DNA from: Pseudolabrys sp.
GTDB lineage: Bacteria > Pseudomonadota > Alphaproteobacteria > Rhizobiales > Xanthobacteraceae
NCBI GenBank assembly: GCA_029980465.1
Contig: JARYIJ010000001.1
Span: forward strand, 1,885,749-1,949,748
Reading direction: 5' to 3'
DNA length: 64,000 nucleotides
In this document: piece after piece, positions 1-9,159 of the stretch
Layout of the letters: every line of letters starts with the position of its first letter
Position numbering within the stretch: position 1 is the first letter of the stretch
Program-made: the position numbers and the translations under genes
Notes under the pieces: model-generated
What the model saw: the letters and a program-made list of their open reading frames with translations, nothing else
What the model was told of the DNA's origin: nothing
Database searches by the model: none

Positions 1-1
1 C

Positions 2-2914
2 CGGGCCGGCATTCGGCTCGATGCCTATCAGCTGCTACCGCTCCGCAAAGCATTGCGGTTGCCCCGAGTGAATCTCTTGATCGCAGACGATGTTGGCCTC
101 GGCAAGACAGTCGAGGCCGGCCTGGTGGCACGTGAGCTCCTATTGCGGCGGCGCATTGATTTTATGGTCATCACCGCACCGCCAGCAATGACCGTCCAGT
201 GGAAGGACGAACTTGAGAGCAAGTTCGGTCTATCGTTCGACATCGTCGATCGTGAGCGTGTGAGCGAGCTGCGGCGGCTTCGCGGTTTTTCTGTCAACCC
301 GTGGAGCACGGGGTCGCGATTCATTATTTCCCACAGCCTGCTGACCGAGGAGAACTACATAGCTGGCCTGCGTGATGTTCTTGGCGAGTTCCGGTCGCGC
401 GCATTATTCATAGTCGACGAGGCGCATCACGCAGCCCCATCCGGCGGCGCGCGATATGCAATATCCAGCCAACTTACGAGGGCCGTGCGCGAGCTCTCCG
501 AGCGCTTCGAGCATCGTCTGTTCCTGACCGCCACACCCCACAACGGCCATTCGAACAGCTTTTCGGCACTGCTCGAAATGCTCGATCCGCAGCGCTTCAC
601 GCGCGGCGTCGAGGTTCGCCCGCGGGACCTCGAACCGGTGATGGTGCGCCGGCTGAAATCGGACTTGAGGCGTCTCGGCGAAGCATTTCCCGAGCGAAAG
701 GTCGAAGCGATTCCGATTGCGGGCTTGCGCGAGGACACGCCGGAGCTCGATCTTTGGCGCCGCCTCGCCGACTATGGCGAGATGCGCAAAAAGCGCATTG
801 CCAAGCTGCCACCGCACAAGGCTGCACTTGCGAAGCTCTCCTTCGTCGGATTGCAGCAGCGGTTACTGTCCTCGATCCCCGCCTTTGTGCGCACATTGAA
901 AGCACACCGCAAGACACTACAGCGGCTGCTTGATGGGCAGCAGGAGCAGGTCATCGAGGCCGCGGCGCAAACGTTTGTCGACGGAAGCACAACTGACAAA
1001 ACCGAAGACCTAGGGTTGGAGGACGAACGGGCAGAAGCGTCGCTTGAAGTCGATGAGGAGATTGCGGCGGAAGCAGCAGCCGTTGTCGGGGCCGCCGATG
1101 CGTCGACCGCCGACTTGCGGGCGGAATTGGCTGCGGTCGACGACATGCTCGCGATAGCCGAACCTGCTGCCCTGAAGCCGGACGCGCGCGTACATTGGCT
1201 CGTGCAATGGATCAAAGCCAATCTGTTGTCTGGTAAAAATTGGAACGAGCGCCGGCTGATCATCTTCACCGAATGGGAAGACACCCGGCGTTGGCTCGAA
1301 CGGCGTCTCAAAGAGGCGCTGGCCGAAGCCGACCGGGTTGACGAGCGCATCGCAGTATTCACCGGCGCCACCGGCCAGGACCGCCGCGAGGAGGTGAAGG
1401 CTGCGTTTAATGCCGATCCGGCGAAGGAGCCGCTGCGTATTCTGATTTGCACCGATGCGGCGCGTGAGGGCATCAACCTGCAGACCTACTGCTCAGACCT
1501 CGTCCATTTTGATTTGCCGTGGAATCCCTCGCGCCTCGAGCAGCGTAACGGGCGCATTGACCGCAAGCTTCAGCCGGCCAAGCAGGTCTTCTGCCGCTAT
1601 TTCCGCTATGAGCAGCGCGAGGCCGACATCGTGCTTGAAGCGCTTGTCCGCAAGACCGACGTGATTCAGGACCAGCTTGGCTCTGCCGGCCAGGTCATCG
1701 AGAAGCGCATCAAAGACAGGATGGAGGCGGCCGGCATCGATCGCGGCGAAGCCAAGGCGCTCGCCAAGGCGATCGAGGAGGAAACCGACGCCGAACGACT
1801 GGCGCGCGCCCGGGCGGAAATGGATGACGAGGAGAAGGCTCGCTACGAACGCGTGGTGAAAGAGCAGCGGGACCTTCAGGACGCCCTGGAAAAATCACGT
1901 GAGCGCGTTGGCGTCGATACGCACGACCTCCAGCGCGTCGTCGGTGCTGCCCTGGCGCGCGCCGGGTTGTCGCTCGATTCCACGCGCGGCGAAACGGTCG
2001 GCAAGGCCGCCACCTTCAGGTTCGATCCGGACCACTTGGCGTTCGCCAAGGAGGCCGGCTGGCAAGATACGTTCGACGATCTGCGCGTGCGGCCGCGCAA
2101 ACGGGGCGAGCGCATCAACGAATGGCGCAAGAAAGTGCCGATCCGCGCGATTGCCTTCGAGCCGCCGCGCTTGCCGGACGGACGCGACGCGCCCGAGGTC
2201 GTCCAGGTCCATCTCGAACATCGGCTGGTGCGCCGGCTTCTGTCTCGGTTCATTTCGCAAGGATTCCAATCGGGCCTGTCGCGCATCTCGGTCATCGAAG
2301 GGCCAGGCGCGCAGCCGCGCCTCGTCCTCATGGGGCGGCTCGCCGTCTATGGCGCCGGTGCCGCGCGCCTGCACGAAGAGGTCATCCCGGTGACAGCGAT
2401 CTGGACCGAGGCGGAGCGACACATCAAACCGCTGCGGGCCCTCGGGGAAAGCGGCGAAGAGCGGACGCTCAATCAGCTTGAGGAGGCGTTGCGCGATTCT
2501 CGCGCGGCGCCAGCGATGGCCATTGGACGCATCCAGGCGCTGGTCGAGCGAGACATCGCCGACCTTGTTCCGACGCTTGAAAAGCTCGCCAACGAGCGCC
2601 TGGCGAAAGTCAAAGTCGATCTTGCCAAGCGCGGCGAAGCCGAAGCGAAGTCGCTCACCGAACTGCTGGACCAGCAACGCAAACGGATCGCCAAGGCCAA
2701 TTCGGATTTCGATCCCAACCAGCTGCTGCTGCCGGGCATCGCCGATGATGAGCGCCGAGAGCGCGAGGCCGACCGCCGCCATTGGCAAGGCCGGCTCATC
2801 CGTCTCGAAAAGGAAATCCGCGAGGAGCCCGCGCGCATCCGAGCCTCTTACGATGTGACCGCGCACCGGCTTGAGCCGGTCGGCCTGGTCTACCTCTGGC
2901 CGGCGACGGGTTGA
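2..2914 (+). CDS. drmD: DISARM SNF2-family helicase DrmD, 5' end outside window
   Basis: The reading frame is open from base 2, so the gene starts before the window; the first ATG is not its start. It encodes a large SNF2/helicase-superfamily 2 ATPase. Visible motifs are Walker A (GLGKTVEAG, about base 87), DEAH (VDEAHH, about 412), and the C-terminal helicase motifs V (DAAREGINLQ, about 1453) and VI (QRNGRIDR, about 1540). A long charged, coiled-coil-rich C-terminal part follows (about 1680-2880). In class-1 DISARM the SNF2 protein DrmD is encoded just before the methylase DrmMI, and here its stop overlaps the next start. The role is ATP-driven DNA translocation or remodelling in restriction of incoming phage DNA. 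The assignment rests on domain type plus gene order with drmMI, drmA and drmB downstream. Confidence 0.85.
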   Translation, partial: RAGIRLDAYQLLPLRKALRLPRVNLLIADDVGLGKTVEAGLVARELLLRRRIDFMVITAPPAMTVQWKDELESKFGLSFDIVDRERVSELRRLRGFSVNPWSTGSRFIISHSLLTEENYIAGLRDVLGEFRSRALFIVDEAHHAAPSGGARYAISSQLTRAVRELSERFEHRLFLTATPHNGHSNSFSALLEMLDPQRFTRGVEVRPRDLEPVMVRRLKSDLRRLGEAFPERKVEAIPIAGLREDTPELDLWRRLADYGEMRKKRIAKLPPHKAALAKLSFVGLQQRLLSSIPAFVRTLKAHRKTLQRLLDGQQEQVIEAAAQTFVDGSTTDKTEDLGLEDERAEASLEVDEEIAAEAAAVVGAADASTADLRAELAAVDDMLAIAEPAALKPDARVHWLVQWIKANLLSGKNWNERRLIIFTEWEDTRRWLERRLKEALAEADRVDERIAVFTGATGQDRREEVKAAFNADPAKEPLRILICTDAAREGINLQTYCSDLVHFDLPWNPSRLEQRNGRIDRKLQPAKQVFCRYFRYEQREADIVLEALVRKTDVIQDQLGSAGQVIEKRIKDRMEAAGIDRGEAKALAKAIEEETDAERLARARAEMDDEEKARYERVVKEQRDLQDALEKSRERVGVDTHDLQRVVGAALARAGLSLDSTRGETVGKAATFRFDPDHLAFAKEAGWQDTFDDLRVRPRKRGERINEWRKKVPIRAIAFEPPRLPDGRDAPEVVQVHLEHRLVRRLLSRFISQGFQSGLSRISVIEGPGAQPRLVLMGRLAVYGAGAARLHEEVIPVTAIWTEAERHIKPLRALGESGEERTLNQLEEALRDSRAAPAMAIGRIQALVERDIADLVPTLEKLANERLAKVKVDLAKRGEAEAKSLTELLDQQRKRIAKANSDFDPNQLLLPGIADDERREREADRRHWQGRLIRLEKEIREEPARIRASYDVTAHRLEPVGLVYLWPATG

Positions 2915-5900
2915 TCGCCATGGCGGCCGAGATCAAGCGCGATCCCGATCTGGAATGGCTGGATCACGTCCAGCCGGTCGGCCTGGTCGTGGCGCCGATG
3001 CTGCTGAAGGACCTTGGCCTCGCGCCATCGCGGCAAACCCAGGTCGACAGCGCGCAGGTCGCCGAGCACATCGAGGAGGACGAGAGCAAGCCGGCGCTGC
3101 GTGACCCTTGGCGCTTTGTGCACGACGTATTCGGCTGGGAGGTCGAGCATGTGGCCGGCAGTCCTGGCGGCCCCCAGCTGCCGGACGACGTGCATGTGCG
3201 CTTGCCGGAACATTCCACGACGCTCAGCCCCACCTGGGCGGTGAAGGAGCTTGGGCAATCCGAGCGGCCCTGGCAGCTGCTTGTGCGCATCGAGCCCGGC
3301 GTCGAACCGGACGCGCGCGGCACGCTCGACGGCTGGGAAGCGACGGCGCATCAGCGGTTCGAGCGCTTGCTGCGCGATACGAGCGTGTTCGCCGGCATAC
3401 TGATCTCCGACAAGGAGTTGCGCCTGATCTATGCGCCGCGCGGCGAAACATCGGGGCATTTGAGCTTTCCGCTGCGCGCGCTCGCCACCGTCGCAGGCCG
3501 GCCGATGCTTGGTGGCCTGAAACTACTGCTCGACTCATTTCGCTTGTTCGCGGACGCCGGCGACCGCCGCCTTCCCGCGCTGCTGAAGAAAAGCCGCGAG
3601 GCGCAGGCCGCCGTCTCCACGGCGCTCGCCGAGCAGGTGCTGGGCGCGCTGCACGAGCTGCTGCGCGGGCTTGATGCCGCTGCTCCCGACGTCATCCGCG
3701 ATCTCGCCCGACGCCGGCCCGGGCATCTCTATGAAGGCCTGCTCACCGTCCTGATGCGTCTCGTGTTCGTGCTCTATGCCGAGGACCGCGGCCTTCTGCC
3801 CTCGCGCAGCGACGGCCGCGCGCAGAAACTCTACGAGACTGGCTATTCGTTGCGCGGCCTCTACGACAAGCTCACCGGCGACGCTGCGCTCAATCCCGAC
3901 ACCATGGACGAGCGGCGCGGCGGCTGGGGCCAGCTGCTTGCGCTATTCCGGCTGATCCACAAGGGTCACCCGAGTCATTTCGTTCAGGCGCGCGGTGGCA
4001 AGCTGTTCGATCCCGATCAGTTTCCGTTCCTCGAAGGCCGCGCTGATGCGGCCGCCGCGCCCCGCGTCCTGCCCGTGTCCGACGGCTGCATCCTGCGGAT
4101 CCTCGAAGGCCTGATGACGCTCGCCGCAAAGGGCGGCGCCCGCGAGCGGCTGTCCTACCGCACGCTCGATGTCGAGCAGATCGGCTCAGTCTACGAGACC
4201 GTGATGGGCTTTACGGTCGAGACCGCGTCCGGGCGCGCGCTCGCCATCCGCGCCGGCAAGAACAACCGCACGCCGGTGTTCGTTGATCTCGACAAGCTCG
4301 CCGCCGCCAAGGGCAAGGACCGCGTCAAGTTCCTCAAAGAGGAAGCCGACCGCGGTCAACTCTCGGCGGGCCTTGCCAAGGCGGTGGAGGCTGCCAAGTC
4401 CGCGGCCGAGCTTGCCGCCGCCCTCGATCCGATCGTCGACGAGCGCGGTTCGCCCAAGAAGCACGAGATCGCCGCAGGCCTGCCGATCCTGCAGCCGACC
4501 GATGAGCGCCGCCGCACCGGCAGCCATTACACGCCGCGCAGCCTCACCGCGCCGATCGTCGAACATGCGCTGGAGCCGGCGTTCGCGCGGATCGGGCCCG
4601 ATGCGACGCCGGAACAGATTCTCGATCTGAAAGTGTGCGATCCGGCCATGGGTTCGGGCGCCTTTCTGGTCGAGGCCTGCCGCGCGCTTGCGGCGCGGCT
4701 GGTCGAGGCGTGGTCACGCTACCCCGAGAAAAAGCCGACCATTCCAACGGACGAGGACGCCGAGCTGCATGCCAAGCGGCTGGTCGCGCAGCGTTGCCTC
4801 TACGGCGTCGACAAGAACCCGCTTGCCACCGATCTCGCCAAGCTGTCGCTGTGGCTCGCCACGCTCGCGCGCGATCACGAGTTCACCTTCCTCGATCATG
4901 CGCTGAAATCCGGCGACAGCCTGGTGGGGCTGACGCAGGCGCAGATCGCGGCGGCGCATTGGGATACGTCAAAGCCCGGCCTGCCGCTGTTCCGGCGGCT
5001 GGTGCAGGACCGCGTCGCCGAGGCGATGAAGGGCCGCGCCGAAATCCAGGCCGCGCCCGACGACACCGCGCGCGCCATCCAGGAGCAGCGGCACCGCTCC
5101 TTGGAAGGACGGCTGAAGGACATCCGCCTGATGGGCGACGCTGTGATCGCGGCATTCTTCGCCGAGGACAAGCCGAAGGCGCGCGAGAAGAAGCGTGCGG
5201 AGGTCGAGAGCTGGTTGGGCGGATCACCAGTACCCTGGGACAAGCTCGCCGCCATGGCCACGACATTGAAGCAAGGCACGCATCAGCTCACGCCGTTTCA
5301 TTGGCAGATTGAGTTTCCGGAGGTGTTTGCGCGAGCCAATTGTGGATTTGATGCGATGGTTGGCAATCCCCCGTTTGCCGGCAAGAACAGCATAGTAGGG
5401 TCGAACCGCGAAGGCTATCTCGACTGGCTGAAAGCTTTGCACGAAGGCTCGCACGGCAACGCCGATCTCGTGGCGCATTTCTTTCGTCGTGCTTTCGCGC
5501 TGTTACGCGAAGGTGGCGCTTTCGGGCTGATCGCAACCAATACGATCGGTCAAGGCGACACGAGGGCAACGGGGCTTGTCGTGGTCCTTCGCGCCGGCGG
5601 AGCGATCAGCCGCGCCATCAAACGATTACAATGGCCGGGCGAGGCGGCTGTCGTGGTTTCCGTCGTACATCTAGTTAAAGGGCGGGTCCGTTCTCCTGTC
5701 CTCGGCGCCCGGCAAGTTTCACGCATTTCGGCCTATTTAGTCGAAGGTCAGATGGATGGCTCGCCGGAGCGCCTTGCCGCCAATATGCGGCAGGCATTCA
5801 TTGGATCGTATGTGCTCGGGATGGGCTTCACCTTCGATGATCAGGCCGCTGCAAAAGGCGAGGCTGAGGGTCTTGCAGCCATGCGTGCCTTGATCGCTAA

Positions 5901-6951
5901 CGATGCGCGCAACCAAGAACGTATCTTTCCTTACATTGGTGGCGAGGAAGTAAATGGCTCGCCCACGCATGCGCACCACAGATATGTAATCGATTTCATG
6001 GACTTCCCTCGGCAACGGGATGCCGCTTTGCCATCGTGGTTCAGCACAGGCGAGAAGGAACGTGACGCATGCCTACGAAAGTTTGTTGTGCCTTTGGATT
6101 ATCCTGCTCCCGTGGCAGCGGACTGGCCGGCCTTGTTGGAAATCATCGAGCGACGGGTCAAGCCAAATCGGCAAAGGCAGGGTTCAATCGTCAACCCAGA
6201 ACGCTGGTGGATGCATGCAAGATCAGCCACTAATCTGAGACCAGCTATGGCCTCGCTCGAACACGTACTGGCGCTTTCTCGCGTGTCGCCCCAGCTCGGC
6301 ATCGCAAGGTTGCCATGCGGGATGGTTTTTGCTGAATCGATGGTTGTCTTCGCTTTCGAGAATTTCGCCGCCTTCACGATGCTCCAAGCGCGCGTCCATG
6401 AAATCTGGGCGCGGTTTCTTTCCTCGTCTATGAAAGATGATTTGCGTTATGCTCCCTCTGATTGCTTTGAAACCTTTCCGTTTCCGTCTGGCTTCAATAT
6501 TTCTCCAAGTCTCAAAACAACTGGCCAAATCTACTACGACCACCGCGCAGCGCTCATGGTCGCCCGCAACGAGGGCATGACCAAGACCTACAATCGCTTC
6601 CACGACCGAACCGAGACCGCCGCGGACATCCAGCGCCTGCGCGAGCTGCACGCCGCCATGGACCGCGCCGTGCTCGAAGCCTACGCCGCGGGCGCCAGCA
6701 CCGCGGACGAGGCAAGAGCCTGGCGCGACCTCGCCGCGCGCGCCGCGCCGGTCTTCCTCGACGAGACCAACGAGGATGACCACACCTATCAGGGCCGCCT
6801 GTTCTGGCCCTCCGACTTCCGCGACGAAGTCCTCGCCCGCCTGCTCGCCCTCAACGCCGAACGTCACGCCGAAGAATTACGCCTCGGCATCGCGCCTGGG
6901 ATGAAGGGTAAGGCAGTGGAAGATGACGAGGACGATGTCGATGTAGAGTGA
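2911..6951 (+). CDS. drmMI: DISARM class-1 adenine-specific DNA methyltransferase DrmMI
   Basis: This is a 1,346-residue protein with the large type IIG/Eco57I-like methylase layout. The SAM-binding motif I is DPAMGSGAFLVEA (about residue 576) and the catalytic motif IV is NPPF (about residue 818), typical of N6-adenine methylases. In DISARM, DrmMI methylates host sites so that self DNA is spared. The start is either TTG at 2911, overlapping the drmD stop, or ATG at 2920; either way the two genes are translationally coupled. The stretch from about 5,640 to 6,540, after motif IV and probably the target-recognition region, is visibly less GC-rich than the sequence on either side, which suggests recombination of a specificity domain. 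The length and neighbours fit DrmMI well; the recognition sequence cannot be predicted. Confidence 0.87.
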   Translation: MIAMAAEIKRDPDLEWLDHVQPVGLVVAPMLLKDLGLAPSRQTQVDSAQVAEHIEEDESKPALRDPWRFVHDVFGWEVEHVAGSPGGPQLPDDVHVRLPEHSTTLSPTWAVKELGQSERPWQLLVRIEPGVEPDARGTLDGWEATAHQRFERLLRDTSVFAGILISDKELRLIYAPRGETSGHLSFPLRALATVAGRPMLGGLKLLLDSFRLFADAGDRRLPALLKKSREAQAAVSTALAEQVLGALHELLRGLDAAAPDVIRDLARRRPGHLYEGLLTVLMRLVFVLYAEDRGLLPSRSDGRAQKLYETGYSLRGLYDKLTGDAALNPDTMDERRGGWGQLLALFRLIHKGHPSHFVQARGGKLFDPDQFPFLEGRADAAAAPRVLPVSDGCILRILEGLMTLAAKGGARERLSYRTLDVEQIGSVYETVMGFTVETASGRALAIRAGKNNRTPVFVDLDKLAAAKGKDRVKFLKEEADRGQLSAGLAKAVEAAKSAAELAAALDPIVDERGSPKKHEIAAGLPILQPTDERRRTGSHYTPRSLTAPIVEHALEPAFARIGPDATPEQILDLKVCDPAMGSGAFLVEACRALAARLVEAWSRYPEKKPTIPTDEDAELHAKRLVAQRCLYGVDKNPLATDLAKLSLWLATLARDHEFTFLDHALKSGDSLVGLTQAQIAAAHWDTSKPGLPLFRRLVQDRVAEAMKGRAEIQAAPDDTARAIQEQRHRSLEGRLKDIRLMGDAVIAAFFAEDKPKAREKKRAEVESWLGGSPVPWDKLAAMATTLKQGTHQLTPFHWQIEFPEVFARANCGFDAMVGNPPFAGKNSIVGSNREGYLDWLKALHEGSHGNADLVAHFFRRAFALLREGGAFGLIATNTIGQGDTRATGLVVVLRAGGAISRAIKRLQWPGEAAVVVSVVHLVKGRVRSPVLGARQVSRISAYLVEGQMDGSPERLAANMRQAFIGSYVLGMGFTFDDQAAAKGEAEGLAAMRALIANDARNQERIFPYIGGEEVNGSPTHAHHRYVIDFMDFPRQRDAALPSWFSTGEKERDACLRKFVVPLDYPAPVAADWPALLEIIERRVKPNRQRQGSIVNPERWWMHARSATNLRPAMASLEHVLALSRVSPQLGIARLPCGMVFAESMVVFAFENFAAFTMLQARVHEIWARFLSSSMKDDLRYAPSDCFETFPFPSGFNISPSLKTTGQIYYDHRAALMVARNEGMTKTYNRFHDRTETAADIQRLRELHAAMDRAVLEAYAAGASTADEARAWRDLAARAAPVFLDETNEDDHTYQGRLFWPSDFRDEVLARLLALNAERHAEELRLGIAPGMKGKAVEDDEDDVDVE

Positions 6952-6973
6952 TCGTGCCAGCGCAGAGTAGCCG

Positions 6974-8392
6974 ATGCCAATCTGTAGTCGATGCGGCAAT
7001 GAAATTGAATTCCGCTACATAGACGGCCGCTGCATCCCATTGCATTTTGATGGCGGATGCAGCGGGTCCGCGCGCTCGGATGTTTACGATTACGCCGGCT
7101 ACAACCGAAGCAAAGAAAGCAGCTGCTTTCAAACGAAATGCCCCGAGTGCAAGAAGCCGGTCTACTTCATCCGTCACAACGGCGGCAGCGTTTGGATCGA
7201 TCCACCGTTGGGACCGCCCTGGTACAAGCATCCTTGCATGGACAAAACCTACGTGGCGGCGAAAGGCATTCGCTCGTCGGCCGTGCCAGAATCCGCTCTT
7301 GCAAAATTCAAGCAACGCGAGGGTCTCATCATCGGAGTCGTGACGGAGGTCGAGGCGTCTGCGTCGAAACAATGCTCGTTGATCACGATCGAAACCGGGA
7401 AGGACGTGAGCATTGTGCTTTTGATGAAGAACAATGCCGGTTTCCTCGTTGGGAGCCTCGTTCTATATGACCAGCGCGGCAAGAGCGTCTCTTGGGTCGA
7501 GAACGACAGCTACACTTTCCGCGTCATCGCCCGTCTCAAACCTCGTTTCATTCGACCGGATTTGCTAGCGCTGCGGATCGAATGCCCTGAGTGCAATGCC
7601 ATGATCGCGACAGGCGATATCGCGGAACACATGAAGCGGCAGCATTGGTTTCCTCGAAGATTCGATCTGGATCGGTATCCGGATCAAAGCGCGCCGGTGA
7701 AGCATGCGGGCGGTGCAGTTCGCAGCAATAAGGCGAAGCCTGCGGCCCCGCAACGCATTTGCCCCAATCCGTCGCGATGGAACGACGTACACAAGCAACT
7801 GGTCAATTACGCCGAGGCGCATTCCTGTCGTCCGAGCAGGCCGCCTGCACCGCTCATTCTGGCGGGGTGGGCCTACAGCAACGACACCGAGAAGATGCAC
7901 AGGTGGAAAGAGACCGTCGATTGGGCGTCCGCCAATGGCTGCGCCGAGATCGTCAAAGCAGTTTCAGATCAAGATTTATACAAGGTCGAAGAGCCGACCA
8001 CTTATTCAATCGGTCCGATGGGCGGCCCGTGTTACCGCCAATGGGATACCGAAGCCAAGGTGAGGCCGCCCGAGGAAGAGTTGGCGAAGCATTTCGAATA
8101 TCTGTCGGCTCATTGGGTTGATGTCGCAGGATTGGACCTTTCAATGGTTACACGCCCCGTAGCATTCACGGGCAAAAAAGCGCGGCGCTTGCTGGTGCAG
8201 GCTGAAGGTGAGGCCATCCCGCCGTGGGGAGGATGGTTCGATCGATCGACGGAAGAGGCGAAGCGACGCACCTTCACCCGATTCCGTTCTGCGGTTAATA
8301 AGGCAATCGCTCCACATGAAGTGGATCATATCGATTTTGTCACCGACGAAGAGCAGGCCCGTGCATCGCCTCCGATAACTTCTGCCGGATGA
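6974..8392 (+). CDS. zinc-ribbon protein of unknown function in the DISARM locus
   Basis: This 472-residue protein begins 22 bases after drmMI. The N-terminal 90 residues hold repeated Cys pairs (CSRCGNE near residue 4; CPECKKP near residue 58), and a second CPEC with a distal HMKRQH (residues about 204-223) resembles a C2H2 finger. The middle section (about 105-190) is predicted beta-rich. Such pairs usually bind zinc and contact nucleic acid or protein. I do not recognise the family. Because it is directly downstream of drmMI on the same strand, it probably belongs to the first DISARM transcript as an accessory protein, but that role is inferred from position only. Confidence 0.6.
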   Translation: MPICSRCGNEIEFRYIDGRCIPLHFDGGCSGSARSDVYDYAGYNRSKESSCFQTKCPECKKPVYFIRHNGGSVWIDPPLGPPWYKHPCMDKTYVAAKGIRSSAVPESALAKFKQREGLIIGVVTEVEASASKQCSLITIETGKDVSIVLLMKNNAGFLVGSLVLYDQRGKSVSWVENDSYTFRVIARLKPRFIRPDLLALRIECPECNAMIATGDIAEHMKRQHWFPRRFDLDRYPDQSAPVKHAGGAVRSNKAKPAAPQRICPNPSRWNDVHKQLVNYAEAHSCRPSRPPAPLILAGWAYSNDTEKMHRWKETVDWASANGCAEIVKAVSDQDLYKVEEPTTYSIGPMGGPCYRQWDTEAKVRPPEEELAKHFEYLSAHWVDVAGLDLSMVTRPVAFTGKKARRLLVQAEGEAIPPWGGWFDRSTEEAKRRTFTRFRSAVNKAIAPHEVDHIDFVTDEEQARASPPITSAG

Positions 8393-8408
8393 AAGTGGAT
8401 CGATATCC

Positions 8409-9113
8409 GTGGCTCGATTGAACCCAAATTATGGTAGCGAGCTTCACCTTCTCCGAATGCTTGGCCGTCATCGCGAACATTTTATCCGAAAGGTCTGCGA
8501 AGCGACGCGGGCTGAGCATGTTGAATGGCTCGATTTCCCATCGGGCGAGATGCGCCGGGACAAGCAAGGAAACATCCTGTGGGATCGGGAATGGCATCAG
8601 CTGCAATTCCTGCCGGCGGCCGACCCTGCTAGAAAGGCGTGGGAGACGGCTTGGCCGACGCATCGAACGGGTCACAACTGGGATGCGGTCGGCCGTCTTC
8701 GTTTTGGTGCGGCGCATGAATGGCTGCTCGTCGAAGCCAAAGCCAACGTCGAAGAGATCTTGTCCGGCTGTCAGGCAGCCGATGCCAGGAGCGTCGCGCT
8801 AATTGGGCAAACTCTGAATGCGACCAAGGCGGCCCTCGGCGTAACGGCAAGCTGCGACTGGAAGCGGCCCTATTATCAGTTCTGCAACAGGCTGGCGGCA
8901 TTGCATGTTCTCAACCGCACCGGCACGCCGGCGCGGCTACTTTATGTCTACTTTTGCAATGATGTGGGCGACCAGCGCAGGACCTGCCCAGCGTCGGAGG
9001 AAAGCTGGCGGGCCGAGTTGGCGAAGCAGGACCAACATGTGGGCCTCGCAGTCGATCATCCCCTCCATGATCGCGTTCATAAGCTTTTTCTCGATGTACA
9101 GTGCATTGAATGA
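8409..9113 (+). CDS. PD-(D/E)XK-like nuclease candidate
   Basis: This 234-residue protein starts at a GTG, 16 bases after the zinc-ribbon gene. Residues about 95-118 contain HNWDAVGRL and then WLLVEAKAN. An acidic residue followed after a short beta-hairpin by E-x-K is the core signature of the PD-(D/E)XK nuclease fold. No membrane segment or signal peptide is visible. If the fold is right, it could supply a DNA-cleaving activity to this locus. The call is a motif-level inference; the protein could also be a catalytically dead member of the fold. Confidence 0.55.
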   Translation: MARLNPNYGSELHLLRMLGRHREHFIRKVCEATRAEHVEWLDFPSGEMRRDKQGNILWDREWHQLQFLPAADPARKAWETAWPTHRTGHNWDAVGRLRFGAAHEWLLVEAKANVEEILSGCQAADARSVALIGQTLNATKAALGVTASCDWKRPYYQFCNRLAALHVLNRTGTPARLLYVYFCNDVGDQRRTCPASEESWRAELAKQDQHVGLAVDHPLHDRVHKLFLDVQCIE

Positions 9114-9159
9114 GCTGCGGCGTCTACGCCGCGAGATTTGAGCTTTTGCCAGGGTAGGA

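Noticed and set aside
1895..2866. 323-codon - strand frame opposite drmD
   Set aside because: Antisense shadow of the helicase C-terminus; no motif, and drmD is clearly coding.
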